A stretch of DNA of 64,000 nucleotides from Macrococcus bovicus. Lineage in GTDB: Bacteria > Bacillota > Bacilli > Staphylococcales > Staphylococcaceae. This document shows, piece by piece, positions 7,562 to 17,295 of this stretch (position 1 is its first letter; each line of letters opens with the position of its first letter). The position numbers and the translations under genes are program-made. The stretch spans positions 1-64,000 of the forward strand of contig NZ_SCWF01000002.1 of assembly GCF_004359575.1 (NCBI RefSeq), written 5' to 3'. The notes beneath the pieces were generated by a model, which made no database searches, was not told the origin of the DNA, and saw only the letters and a program-made list of their open reading frames with translations.

Positions 7562-8674
7562 ATGTTCAATAAAGTCTGGTTCAGAGCGGCTGTCGGGCTG
7601 CTGCTTGCGTTTTTAATTGTTAAATATTTCCTTGAAATCAATCATATCTTCTATCCGCTGATCGTGATTGTCCAGTCCATTGCACTTCCGCTCATTCTAG
7701 GAGGATTCCTGTATTATATTACAGTACCGTTTCAGAATTACCTTGAGCAGAGACGCAATATGTCACGAGGCAAGAGCCTGCTTATCATCATCCTGCTGAT
7801 GCTGATGTTAGTGGCTATCTTTGTCTTGATGATCGCACCGATACTCACTAGACAAGTGTCGTCATTTATCAATAATTTCCCGACGATTCAGAAAGAGTTC
7901 CAGTCTTATATCAGCTATGCACTTGACCAGCGTGACAAACTGCCGGATGATATGAAACAGCGTATCAATGATGCCATCCAGAAGCTGAATAATATGACAG
8001 GCGCACTGCTGACGAACAGTGTGCAGTATGTCACGACGGTTGTCTCGACATTATTCCTGCTGATTCTTGTGCCGTTCTTCCTGATTTACATGCTGAAGGA
8101 TCATGACCGCTTTATTCCGTTTGTCGCGATGCCTTTTACCGGGAAACGTAAAGAATTTGTCGTCAATCTGCTGAAGGATATCGACAAGACGCTCCGTAGT
8201 TACATCCAGGGTCAGGTGACAGTCAGTATCATCCTGGGTACGTTGCTGTTGATCGGCTATCTCATCATCGGTCTTGATTACGCACTCGTGCTTGCCCTGT
8301 GGGGGATGGTCACCAACTTAATTCCTTTCCTCGGACCGTACTTAGCGATTATTCCGGCGCTCATCATCGCGCTGATTCAAAAACCTGTCATGGTGGTCTA
8401 CGTCATTATCATCATGACAGTCGCACAGCAGCTGGAAGGGAATGTCATCACGCCTAACATCATGGGCAAGTCACTGAACATTCATCCGCTGACCATTATC
8501 ACTGTCATCCTGGCGGCGGGTAATCTGGGCGGCTTTGTCGCTATCCTGATAGCGGTGCCGACTTATGCTGTACTGAAGACCATCGTCACGAATATATACA
8601 GACAGCGTCAGAACATTACGATACAGGCCAGCAAGGTCGTCGAAGATAAGCAAGAAAAAAAGAATCCATTATAA
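7562..8674 (+). CDS. AI-2E family membrane transporter (YubA/PerM-like)
   Basis: The 370-residue protein has about eight hydrophobic segments. Two or three lie before residue 95, followed by a soluble stretch of about 60 residues (QKEFQSYISYALDQRDKLPD region), and then paired segments to residue 345. This is the UPF0118/AI-2E exporter pattern, with the family motif G-x-x-x-x-P-N-I-M-G-K near residue 300. Members have been linked to AI-2 or sodium/proton export, and the substrate here is not known. AAGGAGG precedes the ATG. The reading frame ends inside a bidirectional terminator. Confidence 0.85.
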   Translation: MFNKVWFRAAVGLLLAFLIVKYFLEINHIFYPLIVIVQSIALPLILGGFLYYITVPFQNYLEQRRNMSRGKSLLIIILLMLMLVAIFVLMIAPILTRQVSSFINNFPTIQKEFQSYISYALDQRDKLPDDMKQRINDAIQKLNNMTGALLTNSVQYVTTVVSTLFLLILVPFFLIYMLKDHDRFIPFVAMPFTGKRKEFVVNLLKDIDKTLRSYIQGQVTVSIILGTLLLIGYLIIGLDYALVLALWGMVTNLIPFLGPYLAIIPALIIALIQKPVMVVYVIIIMTVAQQLEGNVITPNIMGKSLNIHPLTIITVILAAGNLGGFVAILIAVPTYAVLKTIVTNIYRQRQNITIQASKVVEDKQEKKNPL

Positions 8675-8688
8675 GGATTCTTTTTTTT
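8655..8688. terminator. Bidirectional terminator overlapping two stop codons
   Basis: Arms 8655-8667 and 8675-8687 pair over 13 bases with an A run on the left and a T run on the right, so it works on both strands. The stop codons of the AI-2E gene (8674) and of ltaA (8669) both lie inside the structure, and the two genes overlap by six bases. Confidence 0.9.
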
Positions 8689-9868
8689 GCGTTCTATGCT
8701 GGTTAAGGAAGAAGGCGCTGTAAAATAAAGCGAGCAAGGCGAAGATACAGGCGGATACGTAGAGCGTTGTATTGACGTTTCTGGCTATTTCAGCGACGAA
8801 ACCGCCGATGACCGGTCCGATCATCGTTCCGATGCCCTGCAGACTATTGAAGACACCCCAGGACTCTTCTTTCTGCTCCTCATGGACATGCTCGGCGACG
8901 AATGTGTTCCAGCCGGGTAAAAGCATCCCGTAGAAAAGGCCGATGACCAGCCCGATTATGAGCGCCAGTATGAAGAGGTGCAGCTGACTCAGCACGAAAA
9001 TACTGATGCCGAAGACCAGAAAGCCTGCGATGATAATGATATGGCTGACGACTCTCGGCATATGGTCCATGATTTTAGAGATGAAGAGCATGGCAATCGT
9101 ACAGCCGGCACCGCCCGCGATAAGCAGATAGGTATATTCAAGTGTCGTCACATGCAGATGTCTGACGGCATAAGAAGGCAGTATAGGCACCAGCATGCCG
9201 ATCGCTATCCCTTGAAAGACGATACCCGGAAAGAGGGCGAGATGCCGTGTCATGACCTGCTTGATCAACTTAAGCTGAGCCTTCAAGGTTTTCTTCTCGA
9301 TATAAGAGACTTCCGTCTTCACAAAGAAATAGAGTATCCATGAAATGAACGCCACAAGCGCCATCAGAAACGTATAACGTGTCGGATGAACCTTGAAGAT
9401 AAGATTCATGCTGACCATGCCGGCCAGCATACCGACGAGCCAGGCGAAATAGACGTAGCCCATCTGCTTGGCGCGTGCGCACTCATTCACAGAGCTCAGC
9501 ATCACAACCCATATCGGACAGACCGCTACACCTAGCAGAATCGCTGCCAGGAAATAGACGATGACCTGGTGGCTGACCACAATCAGGCTGAGAGAAGCGA
9601 CAGCGAGCAGAAAGCACAGATTCAATACTTTCTTCGTACCGAAGCGTCGCAAAAGAAACCCTGTGGAAAAATTCATCAGTGCATCACTGATGAAATGAAG
9701 TGAGATACAGATCGATGTCACACCGACTGAAATGCCTAGAGCTGTAGTCGGCAGAATAGGCAGATAACTCAAGATGAACATCCCTCTGGCGAATTCCATC
9801 AGAAACAGAATGACCAGCATCTTCGAGAAATCTGACCCACGCATGTTACCGCGCAAAGATTCTCGCAT
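8669..9868 (-). CDS. ltaA: LtaA-type glycolipid flippase (MFS)
   Basis: LtaA flips diglucosyl-diacylglycerol, the lipoteichoic acid anchor, across the membrane. The protein is 399 residues with about twelve membrane segments in the MFS pattern and an intracellular basic loop near the middle. Its start resembles S. aureus LtaA (SDFSKMLVILFLMEF). It lies directly behind ugtP, as in S. aureus. The listed ATG overlaps the end of ugtP by 23 bases; a second ATG at 9844 sits one base after the ugtP stop. Neither has a good ribosome site, so translational coupling is likely. Confidence 0.88.
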   Translation of the reverse strand: MRESLRGNMRGSDFSKMLVILFLMEFARGMFILSYLPILPTTALGISVGVTSICISLHFISDALMNFSTGFLLRRFGTKKVLNLCFLLAVASLSLIVVSHQVIVYFLAAILLGVAVCPIWVVMLSSVNECARAKQMGYVYFAWLVGMLAGMVSMNLIFKVHPTRYTFLMALVAFISWILYFFVKTEVSYIEKKTLKAQLKLIKQVMTRHLALFPGIVFQGIAIGMLVPILPSYAVRHLHVTTLEYTYLLIAGGAGCTIAMLFISKIMDHMPRVVSHIIIIAGFLVFGISIFVLSQLHLFILALIIGLVIGLFYGMLLPGWNTFVAEHVHEEQKEESWGVFNSLQGIGTMIGPVIGGFVAEIARNVNTTLYVSACIFALLALFYSAFFLNQHRTQKKESL

Positions 9869-11015
9869 ACAGGGAGGCTTTAGACTGCAGCTGCTGGGTA
9901 AGAAGGGATGTATTCAGCATATCAATGAGATCCTGACAGATGGTTTCAGATGACCGCGCGTGATAACCCGCACGCATCGCACGCTGCATCTGTGCCAGTT
10001 CCCGGGAATCGGTCAGCAGGGTCGTCAGCACGTGCAATGTTTCATCCACAGTGTGCGTGATACGCGCATAGCCCATCCGGCTGAAATAGACGGCATTTTC
10101 ACCTTCCTGACCGGGAGCAGGATTAAAGAAGACCAGGGGAATCGCCTGACTCAGGCTTTCCGAGATGGTGATGCCGCCCGGTTTCGTCAGCATCAGATCA
10201 CAGGCGTTCATCCATTCGGCCATGTCGTTTGTGAAGCCGAGAACCTTCATATTAGGTTCAGCATCAAATTGACTGAGCTCACGCCGCAGTTTCTTACTGC
10301 TGCCACAGACCACGACAAACTGGAGGTCTGCACGCTTGTTCAGTTCGCTGAGCATAGCGCTGAATCCTTCAACAACCCCGAATGCACCGGCCACCATGAG
10401 CAATGTCTTTCTGTCCGGATCCAGGCCGTGCGACTTCAACCAGGCGGCGCGGTCGCGTCTGACCTCAAATTCAGGATGAATCGGAATACCTGTCACCTGA
10501 ACATCATCCGCGTCAATGCCGATGGACAGCAGCTGTTCTTTCGTATGTTCAGCCGCGACATAATATTTCTTTGAGCCGGGTGTGATCCAGTTCTTATGCA
10601 TATTATAGTCAGTGATGATAGTGGCGACCGGAATCTTCAGTTTTAACTGCTGTGTCAGCAATGAGACGACCGGAGTCGGAAAGGTCAGCAGGATCAGATT
10701 GGGTGTCTCATTCGACAGAATATTGATCAGCCGGTTCAGACCGTAGTATTTATAGAAACATGAGTTGATGTCGTCTGGATTTGAGTAGTAGAACATTTTG
10801 TATGTTGAGCGGAAATATTTGTAGCTGTTGATATACCATTTCTTCAGGGCGGACGTCACAACAGGATGCGCTTCAAGAAAGAGGTCATGCTGAATAAGCG
10901 TCAGGTTACTGAGGTTCATCTGATTGAACTGATTAACGATGCTGTTCGTAACCGACAGATGTCCATTACCGAAAGAACCAGTGATAATAAGGATTTTTTT
11001 ATTCTTTATCAACAT
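9846..11015 (-). CDS. ugtP: Processive diacylglycerol beta-glucosyltransferase UgtP (YpfP)
   Basis: UgtP transfers two glucoses from UDP-glucose to diacylglycerol to build the lipoteichoic acid glycolipid anchor. It is a 389-residue GT28 enzyme from ATG 11015, chosen because GGAG lies about seven bases upstream; a GTG at 11021 is also in frame. The N-terminal motif GSFGNGH and the acceptor-side motif EAHP are MGDG-synthase hallmarks. The C-terminal motif KPGGITISES binds the UDP. UDP-glucose is supplied by galU at 41159. It is the first gene of the ugtP-ltaA operon. Confidence 0.95.
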   Translation of the reverse strand: MLIKNKKILIITGSFGNGHLSVTNSIVNQFNQMNLSNLTLIQHDLFLEAHPVVTSALKKWYINSYKYFRSTYKMFYYSNPDDINSCFYKYYGLNRLINILSNETPNLILLTFPTPVVSLLTQQLKLKIPVATIITDYNMHKNWITPGSKKYYVAAEHTKEQLLSIGIDADDVQVTGIPIHPEFEVRRDRAAWLKSHGLDPDRKTLLMVAGAFGVVEGFSAMLSELNKRADLQFVVVCGSSKKLRRELSQFDAEPNMKVLGFTNDMAEWMNACDLMLTKPGGITISESLSQAIPLVFFNPAPGQEGENAVYFSRMGYARITHTVDETLHVLTTLLTDSRELAQMQRAMRAGYHARSSETICQDLIDMLNTSLLTQQLQSKASLYARIFAR

Positions 11016-11216
11016 TAACACGCTCCAGGAGTATAATTGTTCTTAGCTAGTTTATCTCATTATAGAGACTTTGAGCAAAAAATTTGAGTACATTACAGAA
11101 AAATTACAAATACTGGACAAAAATTAATAATCAGCCCCTAAAGGGGATGCTATATTTTTCAGACTCATTCTTTAAAAAAGTGTATAATAAAGAATTGAAT
11201 TAAAGGAGGTATGCCT

Positions 11217-12692
11217 GTGAAAACTGAAGCACTGCTTAACCTGATAAAAGTAAAAAAAATAAAAGGTGAACTGCCTGAAGAAGTCACTGATATTACGACA
11301 GATTCACGTACGGCCGGCCCGACTAGTATTTTTGTGGCCTCAAAAGGCTACACAGTCGACAGCCACCGCTTTATCCCGAACGTCATCGAACAGGGCTGTC
11401 AGCTGGTGGTGACAGCGCATGAAGTCGATGCCCCTGTCGCCCAGATCATTGTGCCTGATACGTTACGGGTGGCAAGTCTATTTGCGCAGGCCATTTTTGA
11501 CTATCCGGCTGCAAAACTGAAGACATTCGGTGTGACCGGTACCAATGGAAAGACCAGTGTCGCAACGATGATCCATCATCTGCACCGTGCTCTTGACATC
11601 CATAGCGCCTATCTCGGCACCAATGGGCTGCAGATCGATGAAACGGTGACGAAAGGTGCCAATTCCACCCCGGAAACCGTCACACTGACGAAAAGCATTG
11701 TGCAGGCACTGGAACACCAGGCAGAAGCCATGAGTTTTGAAGTGTCGAGTCACGGGCTCGTGCTCGGCCGGCTGAACGGCGTGGACTTTGACGTTGCCAT
11801 ATTTACGAACTTGACACAGGACCACCTGGACTTTCACGGCACGATGAAGGACTACGGCTATGCGAAATCGCTGCTTTTCAGCCAGCTCGGCAATCATCCT
11901 TCTTATGCCGTACTGAACAGTGACGATGCCTTCTCCGAGACACTGCGCACGGTGACAAGCCGCGAAATCATCACGTATGGCATCGACCAGCAGGCGGATT
12001 TCAGGGCCACTGCTGTCGAAGAGACGCTTTACGGCACCACATTTACCCTTGAGTCACCAGAAGGGGAATTTAAAGTCGAAAGTCCCTATCTCGGCAGATT
12101 CAATGTCTCTAATATCATGGCCGCTATAGCAGCGCTCTTTGCTGCTGGACATGACGTTGAGAGAATCGTCCAAGCGGTACCGGCGCTGCCTCCCGTTGAA
12201 GGGCGGCTGGAAGTGCTGGACCGCAGTCTGCCGATTGATCTGATCATTGACTATGCACATACACCGGATGGCATGAACAAATTGATAGATGCCGTGCAGC
12301 CGTTCGTTAAAGGCAGGCTCATCTTCCTGGTCGGCATGGCGGGAGAACGCGATCTGACGAAGACCGCTGACATGGGCGCTATCGCCTGCCGTGCGGATTA
12401 TGTGATCTTCACACCGGATAACCCGGCGAATGATGACCCTAAGAAGCTGACGGATGCTCTAGAAGAAGGGGCGACCCATCAGAACTTCAGGTCGTTCACG
12501 GACCGTAAAGAAGGCATTCTGCACGCCATCGATATGGCTGAAGCGGGCGATATGGTCGTCCTGGCCTCAAAAGGACGTGAACCTTATCAGATTATGCCCG
12601 GTTACGTCAAAGTCCCGCATCGTGATGATCTGATCGCACTGGAAGCGGCCTATCAAAAATTTGGAGGACATCATGAAAATCAGACAAAGTAA
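11217..12692 (+). CDS. murE: UDP-MurNAc-L-Ala-D-Glu:L-lysine ligase MurE
   Basis: MurE adds the third residue to the peptidoglycan stem peptide. The central ATP site is GVTGTNGKT, and DNPANDDP is the version found in lysine-adding enzymes (DAP-adding enzymes carry DNPR). The cell wall is therefore predicted to be lysine type. I start at GTG 11217 because AAAGGAGGT ends at 11210, only one position before an in-frame ATG at 11211 but six bases from the GTG. A TATAAT lies at 11183-11188. The end overlaps the YueH-family gene by 20 bases. Confidence 0.96.
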   Translation: MKTEALLNLIKVKKIKGELPEEVTDITTDSRTAGPTSIFVASKGYTVDSHRFIPNVIEQGCQLVVTAHEVDAPVAQIIVPDTLRVASLFAQAIFDYPAAKLKTFGVTGTNGKTSVATMIHHLHRALDIHSAYLGTNGLQIDETVTKGANSTPETVTLTKSIVQALEHQAEAMSFEVSSHGLVLGRLNGVDFDVAIFTNLTQDHLDFHGTMKDYGYAKSLLFSQLGNHPSYAVLNSDDAFSETLRTVTSREIITYGIDQQADFRATAVEETLYGTTFTLESPEGEFKVESPYLGRFNVSNIMAAIAALFAAGHDVERIVQAVPALPPVEGRLEVLDRSLPIDLIIDYAHTPDGMNKLIDAVQPFVKGRLIFLVGMAGERDLTKTADMGAIACRADYVIFTPDNPANDDPKKLTDALEEGATHQNFRSFTDRKEGILHAIDMAEAGDMVVLASKGREPYQIMPGYVKVPHRDDLIALEAAYQKFGGHHENQTK

Positions 12693-12912
12693 CAGTGAGA
12701 ACCTGAGCTGCAAAGTCTATATCTATGAGAATAAGAAAGAAGAAAACTTCATCGTCAGTATCCCGGATATCTTCTTCTCTATTCAATATGATTATGACTT
12801 ATACGGTGAATCACTGATTGAACATCTTTACTTGCATCTATTCAATATTCTAGACGACAAAGAAGCACAAGAACTCGCGCTGCGTATCGCGCAGTGGACG
12901 AGCGAAGTTTAA
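12673..12912 (+). CDS. YueH-family small conserved protein
   Basis: This 79-residue cytoplasmic protein has no known function. It contains the family pattern [18 protein letters not shown] followed by an acidic C-terminus. GGAGG at 12662-12666 places the start at ATG 12673 inside the end of murE. The same murE - YueH - prfC order occurs in S. aureus, so it is a conserved passenger of this operon. Confidence 0.8.
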   Translation: MKIRQSNSENLSCKVYIYENKKEENFIVSIPDIFFSIQYDYDLYGESLIEHLYLHLFNILDDKEAQELALRIAQWTSEV

Positions 12913-12922
12913 GGAGAACATT

Positions 12923-14485
12923 ATGACATTAAAACAGGAAGTAGAAATCAGAAAGACCTTTGCCATCATCTCTCACCCCGATGCCGGTAAGACGACATTG
13001 ACCGAAAAACTCCTGCTCTTCGGGGGCGCCATCCGCGAGGCGGGAACAGTTAAAGGGAAGAAGACAGGTAAATTTGCGACCAGTGACTGGATGGACGTCG
13101 AAAAAGAACGGGGGATCTCGGTAACCAGTTCTGTCATGCAGTTTGATTATGACCATTATAAGATCAATATCCTGGATACACCGGGGCACGAAGATTTCTC
13201 CGAGGATACATATCGTACGCTGATGGCTGTCGACAGCGCCGTTATGGTCATCGATGCTGCCAAAGGGATAGAGCCGCAGACGCTGAAGCTCTTTAAAGTC
13301 TGTAAAATGCGCGGCATCCCGATCTTCACCTTTATCAACAAATTGGACCGTGTAGGTAAAGAGCCGTATGAACTGCTGGAAGAAATTGAAAAGACGCTTG
13401 ATATCGAGACGTATCCGATGAACTGGCCGATCGGTATGGGTCAGTCTTTCTTCGGTATCATCGACCGTGAGCATAAGACGATTGAACCGTTCCGCGATGA
13501 GGAGAATATTCTGCATCTGAATGAGGACTTTGAACTGATTGAGGACCATCCGATTAAAAATGACGTCGCATTTGAGACAGCAGTGGAAGAACTGATGCTT
13601 GTGGACGGTGCCGGCGAAGTATTCGATGAAGAGAAATTACGTGCAGGTGACTTGACCCCTGTCTTCTTCGGTTCAGCGCTTGCTAACTTCGGTGTTCAGA
13701 ACTTCCTGAATGCCTACGTTGATTTTGCACCGATGCCGTCAGGCCGCACCACAGCAGAAGGTGATGTGGTCAGCCCGTTTGAAGAAGCGTTCTCTGGCTT
13801 TATCTTTAAGATCCAGGCCAATATGAATCCCGCTCACCGTGACAGAATCGCCTTTATGCGCATCGTCTCCGGGGCATTTGAACGCGGAATGGATGTGACG
13901 CTGACGCGTACAGGCAAGAAAATGAAGATCTCCCGCTCCACCACTTTTATGGCGGACGACACACAGACCGTCAACCATGCAGTCAGCGGTGACATCATCG
14001 GTCTGTATGATTCCGGTAACTATCAGATCGGTGATACATTGGTCGGTGCCAATCAGAAGTTCCATTTTGAGAAGCTGCCGCAGTTCACCCCTGAGATCTT
14101 TATGAAGGTCAGCGCGAAGAACGTCATGAAGCAGAAACATTTCCATAAAGGGATAGAGCAGCTCGTTCAGGAAGGCGCGATTCAGCTCTATAAGACACTC
14201 TATACGAACCAGATCATCCTGGGTGCGGTCGGTCAGCTGCAGTTTGAAGTATTTGAACACCGTATGAAGAACGAATACAATGTCGACGTGATAATGGAAC
14301 CGGTTGGCCGGAAGATTGCGCGCTGGATAGAGAACGAGGAAGCCATCACGGATGCGATGAACTCAAGCCGTTCGATTCTCGTGGATGACCGCTTCGGCAA
14401 TAAAGTCTTTCTGTTTGAGAATGAATTTGCGACGCGCTGGTTCCAGGATAAGTTCCCTGAAATTAAGCTCTACAGTCTGCTGTAA
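12923..14485 (+). CDS. prfC: Peptide chain release factor 3
   Basis: RF3 is a GTPase that recycles RF1 and RF2 after termination. The 520-residue protein has the P-loop SHPDAGKTT at residues 15-23, the switch II motif [18 protein letters not shown] for guanine recognition, and the RF3 C-terminal domain. AAGGAG precedes the ATG by a normal distance. It lies 10 bases behind the YueH-family gene and 16 before the protease gene, so murE through ktrD may be one unit. Confidence 0.97.
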   Translation: MTLKQEVEIRKTFAIISHPDAGKTTLTEKLLLFGGAIREAGTVKGKKTGKFATSDWMDVEKERGISVTSSVMQFDYDHYKINILDTPGHEDFSEDTYRTLMAVDSAVMVIDAAKGIEPQTLKLFKVCKMRGIPIFTFINKLDRVGKEPYELLEEIEKTLDIETYPMNWPIGMGQSFFGIIDREHKTIEPFRDEENILHLNEDFELIEDHPIKNDVAFETAVEELMLVDGAGEVFDEEKLRAGDLTPVFFGSALANFGVQNFLNAYVDFAPMPSGRTTAEGDVVSPFEEAFSGFIFKIQANMNPAHRDRIAFMRIVSGAFERGMDVTLTRTGKKMKISRSTTFMADDTQTVNHAVSGDIIGLYDSGNYQIGDTLVGANQKFHFEKLPQFTPEIFMKVSAKNVMKQKHFHKGIEQLVQEGAIQLYKTLYTNQIILGAVGQLQFEVFEHRMKNEYNVDVIMEPVGRKIARWIENEEAITDAMNSSRSILVDDRFGNKVFLFENEFATRWFQDKFPEIKLYSLL

Positions 14486-14501
14486 TTGAAGGGGGAGCAA
14501 G

Positions 14502-15938
14502 ATGGGAAAAATTAAAATACTGAAAAAGGAATACTTGCGGCCGAAACGCCGGTTCAGTCACCATGAAGAGAGGGAAACAACGACTCATCAAGAAGTTATA
14601 CCGGATGAAGTCACGTCAGATGAAGTTACGCCTGATGAAGTTCCGTCAGATGAAATGATGTCTGACGGAACTGCCGGACAAGCTGAAATAATCGATAAAG
14701 TCACGATCACAACAGCGTCAGAGCATGCTGAGGCAGAGGCATCTGATGACTCAGCGCCTGATGACTCAGCGCCTGATGAGGAAGCGGCCAGCCAGGTAGA
14801 GGAAGCGGCCGCACCTGTCACGCCTCAGCCAGCCGCGCGCAACTCTCATTTCCGCTGGCTCTACTTGATTCCTGCTGTCCTCTTCGGTATGGCACTCATG
14901 ATGCTCTGGCATCTATTCGCTGATCAGCCGGCACCTGAGAAACCGAAGACGGTGCAGGAGACGCTGACGAAGACGGAAAAAGCGATCAAGATAACGAAAG
15001 ACCATGTCGTCAGTGTCGTCAATCTGCAGAAAGCGAATAATCTGTTGAATGAAAGTGAAGTGCCTGAAGAAGTGGGTATCGGCAGCGGAGTCATCTACAA
15101 GGTCACCGACAAAGCGGCCTTTATCGTCACGAACTATCATGTCATCAAGGATGCCGAGACCGTTCAGGTGACGCTGAGCAACAACAGAAAAGTCAAAGCC
15201 AGCGTCATCGGCAGCGATGAATGGACCGATCTCGCGGTTATCAAGATTCCTAAAGGCCAGCTGAGCGGCCAGATGAAGTTCGCAGACAGCGATAAAATCA
15301 TCGTCGGTCAGACCGCCATCGCAATCGGCAGTCCGCTAAGCCAGACTTTCGCCGGGAGTGTCTCACAAGGCATCATCTCAGGATTAAACCGGGCGGTGCC
15401 GGTTGATATGGACGGCGACGGACTCTATGACTGGGAATCTAATGTCATTCAGACAGATGCCGCAGTCAATCCCGGTAATTCGGGCGGCGCGCTCGTCAAC
15501 GATCGTGGAGAACTCGTGGGTATCAATGCGATGAAAATCTCGCTTGATAATGTTGAGGGGATCAGCTTTGCGATTCCGAGTAATGATGTGAAGAAGATAA
15601 TCGCCATATTAGAAACGAAACATAAGATTGTCAGACCTGAACTGGGCGTCCAGGTCCAGGATATCAATAATCTGCAGCTGGATGCGGTCAGACAGCAGCT
15701 GGGTATCCCGGCTGATAGAACTGAAGGTGTGATTGTCATGGGTGTAGAAGGTGGTTCTGCCGCACAAGCAGCAGGTCTTCAGGCACAGGACATTATCACT
15801 AAAATGGACGGTAAGCAGCTGAAGAGTCTGGTTCAGTTCAGAAAGATTCTGTATTATGATCATCAGAAAGGTGATACATTGACGATGACCGTGCTGAGAC
15901 AGGGTAAAACTGAACAGCTGAAAGCGATATTAAAGTAA
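14502..15938 (+). CDS. Membrane-anchored HtrA/DegP-like serine protease
   Basis: This 478-residue type II membrane protease has an acidic cytoplasmic N-terminus. Residues 30-56 are a run of short DEV(T/P)-SD-like repeats and residues 81-93 contain a DDSAP duplication. One membrane helix lies at about 119-140. The trypsin-like domain has the complete triad H213, D243 and S327 (NPGNSGGA), and a single PDZ domain covers about 385-478. It should act outside the membrane in quality control of exported proteins. The S. aureus HtrA-like protein at this locus is considerably longer, so the N-terminal tail is reduced here. Confidence 0.92.
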   Translation: MGKIKILKKEYLRPKRRFSHHEERETTTHQEVIPDEVTSDEVTPDEVPSDEMMSDGTAGQAEIIDKVTITTASEHAEAEASDDSAPDDSAPDEEAASQVEEAAAPVTPQPAARNSHFRWLYLIPAVLFGMALMMLWHLFADQPAPEKPKTVQETLTKTEKAIKITKDHVVSVVNLQKANNLLNESEVPEEVGIGSGVIYKVTDKAAFIVTNYHVIKDAETVQVTLSNNRKVKASVIGSDEWTDLAVIKIPKGQLSGQMKFADSDKIIVGQTAIAIGSPLSQTFAGSVSQGIISGLNRAVPVDMDGDGLYDWESNVIQTDAAVNPGNSGGALVNDRGELVGINAMKISLDNVEGISFAIPSNDVKKIIAILETKHKIVRPELGVQVQDINNLQLDAVRQQLGIPADRTEGVIVMGVEGGSAAQAAGLQAQDIITKMDGKQLKSLVQFRKILYYDHQKGDTLTMTVLRQGKTEQLKAILK

Positions 15939-15951
15939 GGGTGGGAATCCA

Positions 15952-17295
15952 GTGAAGAAAAGAATATGGCGGCTGACACCTCAGCAGTGGATTGTCGTTT
16001 ACTATCTCATCGCTATGCTGGTCTCCTTCTTGCTGCTGCGTCTGCCATATGTGCATAGACCAGGCGTCCATGTCTCCTATATTGATTCGATGTTCCTCGC
16101 TGTCTCAGGAATCAGTGTCACTGGACTTACACCGATGTCAATCGTCGATACCTACTCGCTGTTCGGTCAGATCATTATCTTGATCATCCTGAATATCGGC
16201 GGTCTGGGGGTAATGGCGATGGGCACACTTGTCTGGGTCATCCTCGGCAAGCGCATCGGTATTCAGGAGCGGCGTCTGATCATGGTGGACAATAATCAGG
16301 AGCAGATGACAGGTATGGTGCAGCTGCTGATAGAAATTGTCAAGGTACTGCTGACGATTGAAGCAGTAGGGGCGCTGCTGTTAGCCTTCTATTTCTACAA
16401 AGATATGCATTCCGTCAAAGACGCGCTTTACCAGGGATTGTTCGCCAGTGTAACAGCGACAACGAATGGAGGACTGGATATCACAGGTGCATCCCTCAAC
16501 CCTTATGCCGATGACTACTTTGTCCAGTCCATCGTCATGATACTCATTGTGCTCGGCGCCATAGGATTTCCGGTTATCATTGAGATCAAGACTTATATTA
16601 TGAACAGAGTGCCTAACTTCAGATTCAGTCTGTTTGCGAAGCTGACGTTATCCACCTATGCCCTCCTGCTGATTGTCGGGACAGTGGTCATCTATTTACT
16701 GGAAATGGGCAATGCGTTCAAAGGATTGTCATGGCATAAAAGTCTGTTCTATGCCATGTTCCAGTCCTCTACGACGCGTAGTGCAGGTCTCACGACGATT
16801 GATCTGACAACATTGACCGAAGCGACACAGTTCTTTATGGGGGGACTGATGTTCATCGGTTCTTCGCCGAGCTCTGTCGGCGGGGGGATCAGAACGACCA
16901 CCTTTGCCATTCTGGTCTTGTTCATCATTAACTTCAGTAACGGCCGGACGACGATTCAAGTCTTCAACAAAGAAATACACCCGCTCGATATGCAGCGGGC
17001 GTTTGCGGTCATGATTCTGGCTATTATCATCTGCTTCACTGCTTTGGCCGTCATTCTAGGTTTTGAGAACGGCAAGCATCAGTTCCTCGAAATTTTCTTT
17101 GAAGTGATGAGCGCATTCGGCACGTGCGGCCTGTCTCTCGGCATTACTTCTGAGCTGACCATGCCATCGAAAATCGTCATCATGATCGTGATGTTCATCG
17201 GTCGTGTCGGCCTGATCACATTTGTGGTCATGCTCGGCGGTAAAGCAGAGCCGGTGAAATATCATTATCCAAAGGAACGGGTCATGATTGGCTGA
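15952..17295 (+). CDS. ktrD: KtrB/KtrD-type potassium uptake channel subunit
   Basis: This 447-residue TrkH/KtrB-family protein has four M1-P-M2 repeats. Filter-like glycine loops appear as SVTGLTP, ATTNGGLD, TTRSAGLTT and FGTCGLSLG. It forms the membrane pore of a sodium-dependent potassium uptake system gated by a cytoplasmic KtrA/KtrC ring, which is not in the window. The start is GTG 15952, preceded by AAGGGTGGG. The position behind the HtrA-like gene matches ktrD of S. aureus. Its last 14 bases overlap the convergent histidine kinase gene, and no hairpin separates them. Confidence 0.88.
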   Translation: MKKRIWRLTPQQWIVVYYLIAMLVSFLLLRLPYVHRPGVHVSYIDSMFLAVSGISVTGLTPMSIVDTYSLFGQIIILIILNIGGLGVMAMGTLVWVILGKRIGIQERRLIMVDNNQEQMTGMVQLLIEIVKVLLTIEAVGALLLAFYFYKDMHSVKDALYQGLFASVTATTNGGLDITGASLNPYADDYFVQSIVMILIVLGAIGFPVIIEIKTYIMNRVPNFRFSLFAKLTLSTYALLLIVGTVVIYLLEMGNAFKGLSWHKSLFYAMFQSSTTRSAGLTTIDLTTLTEATQFFMGGLMFIGSSPSSVGGGIRTTTFAILVLFIINFSNGRTTIQVFNKEIHPLDMQRAFAVMILAIIICFTALAVILGFENGKHQFLEIFFEVMSAFGTCGLSLGITSELTMPSKIVIMIVMFIGRVGLITFVVMLGGKAEPVKYHYPKERVMIG

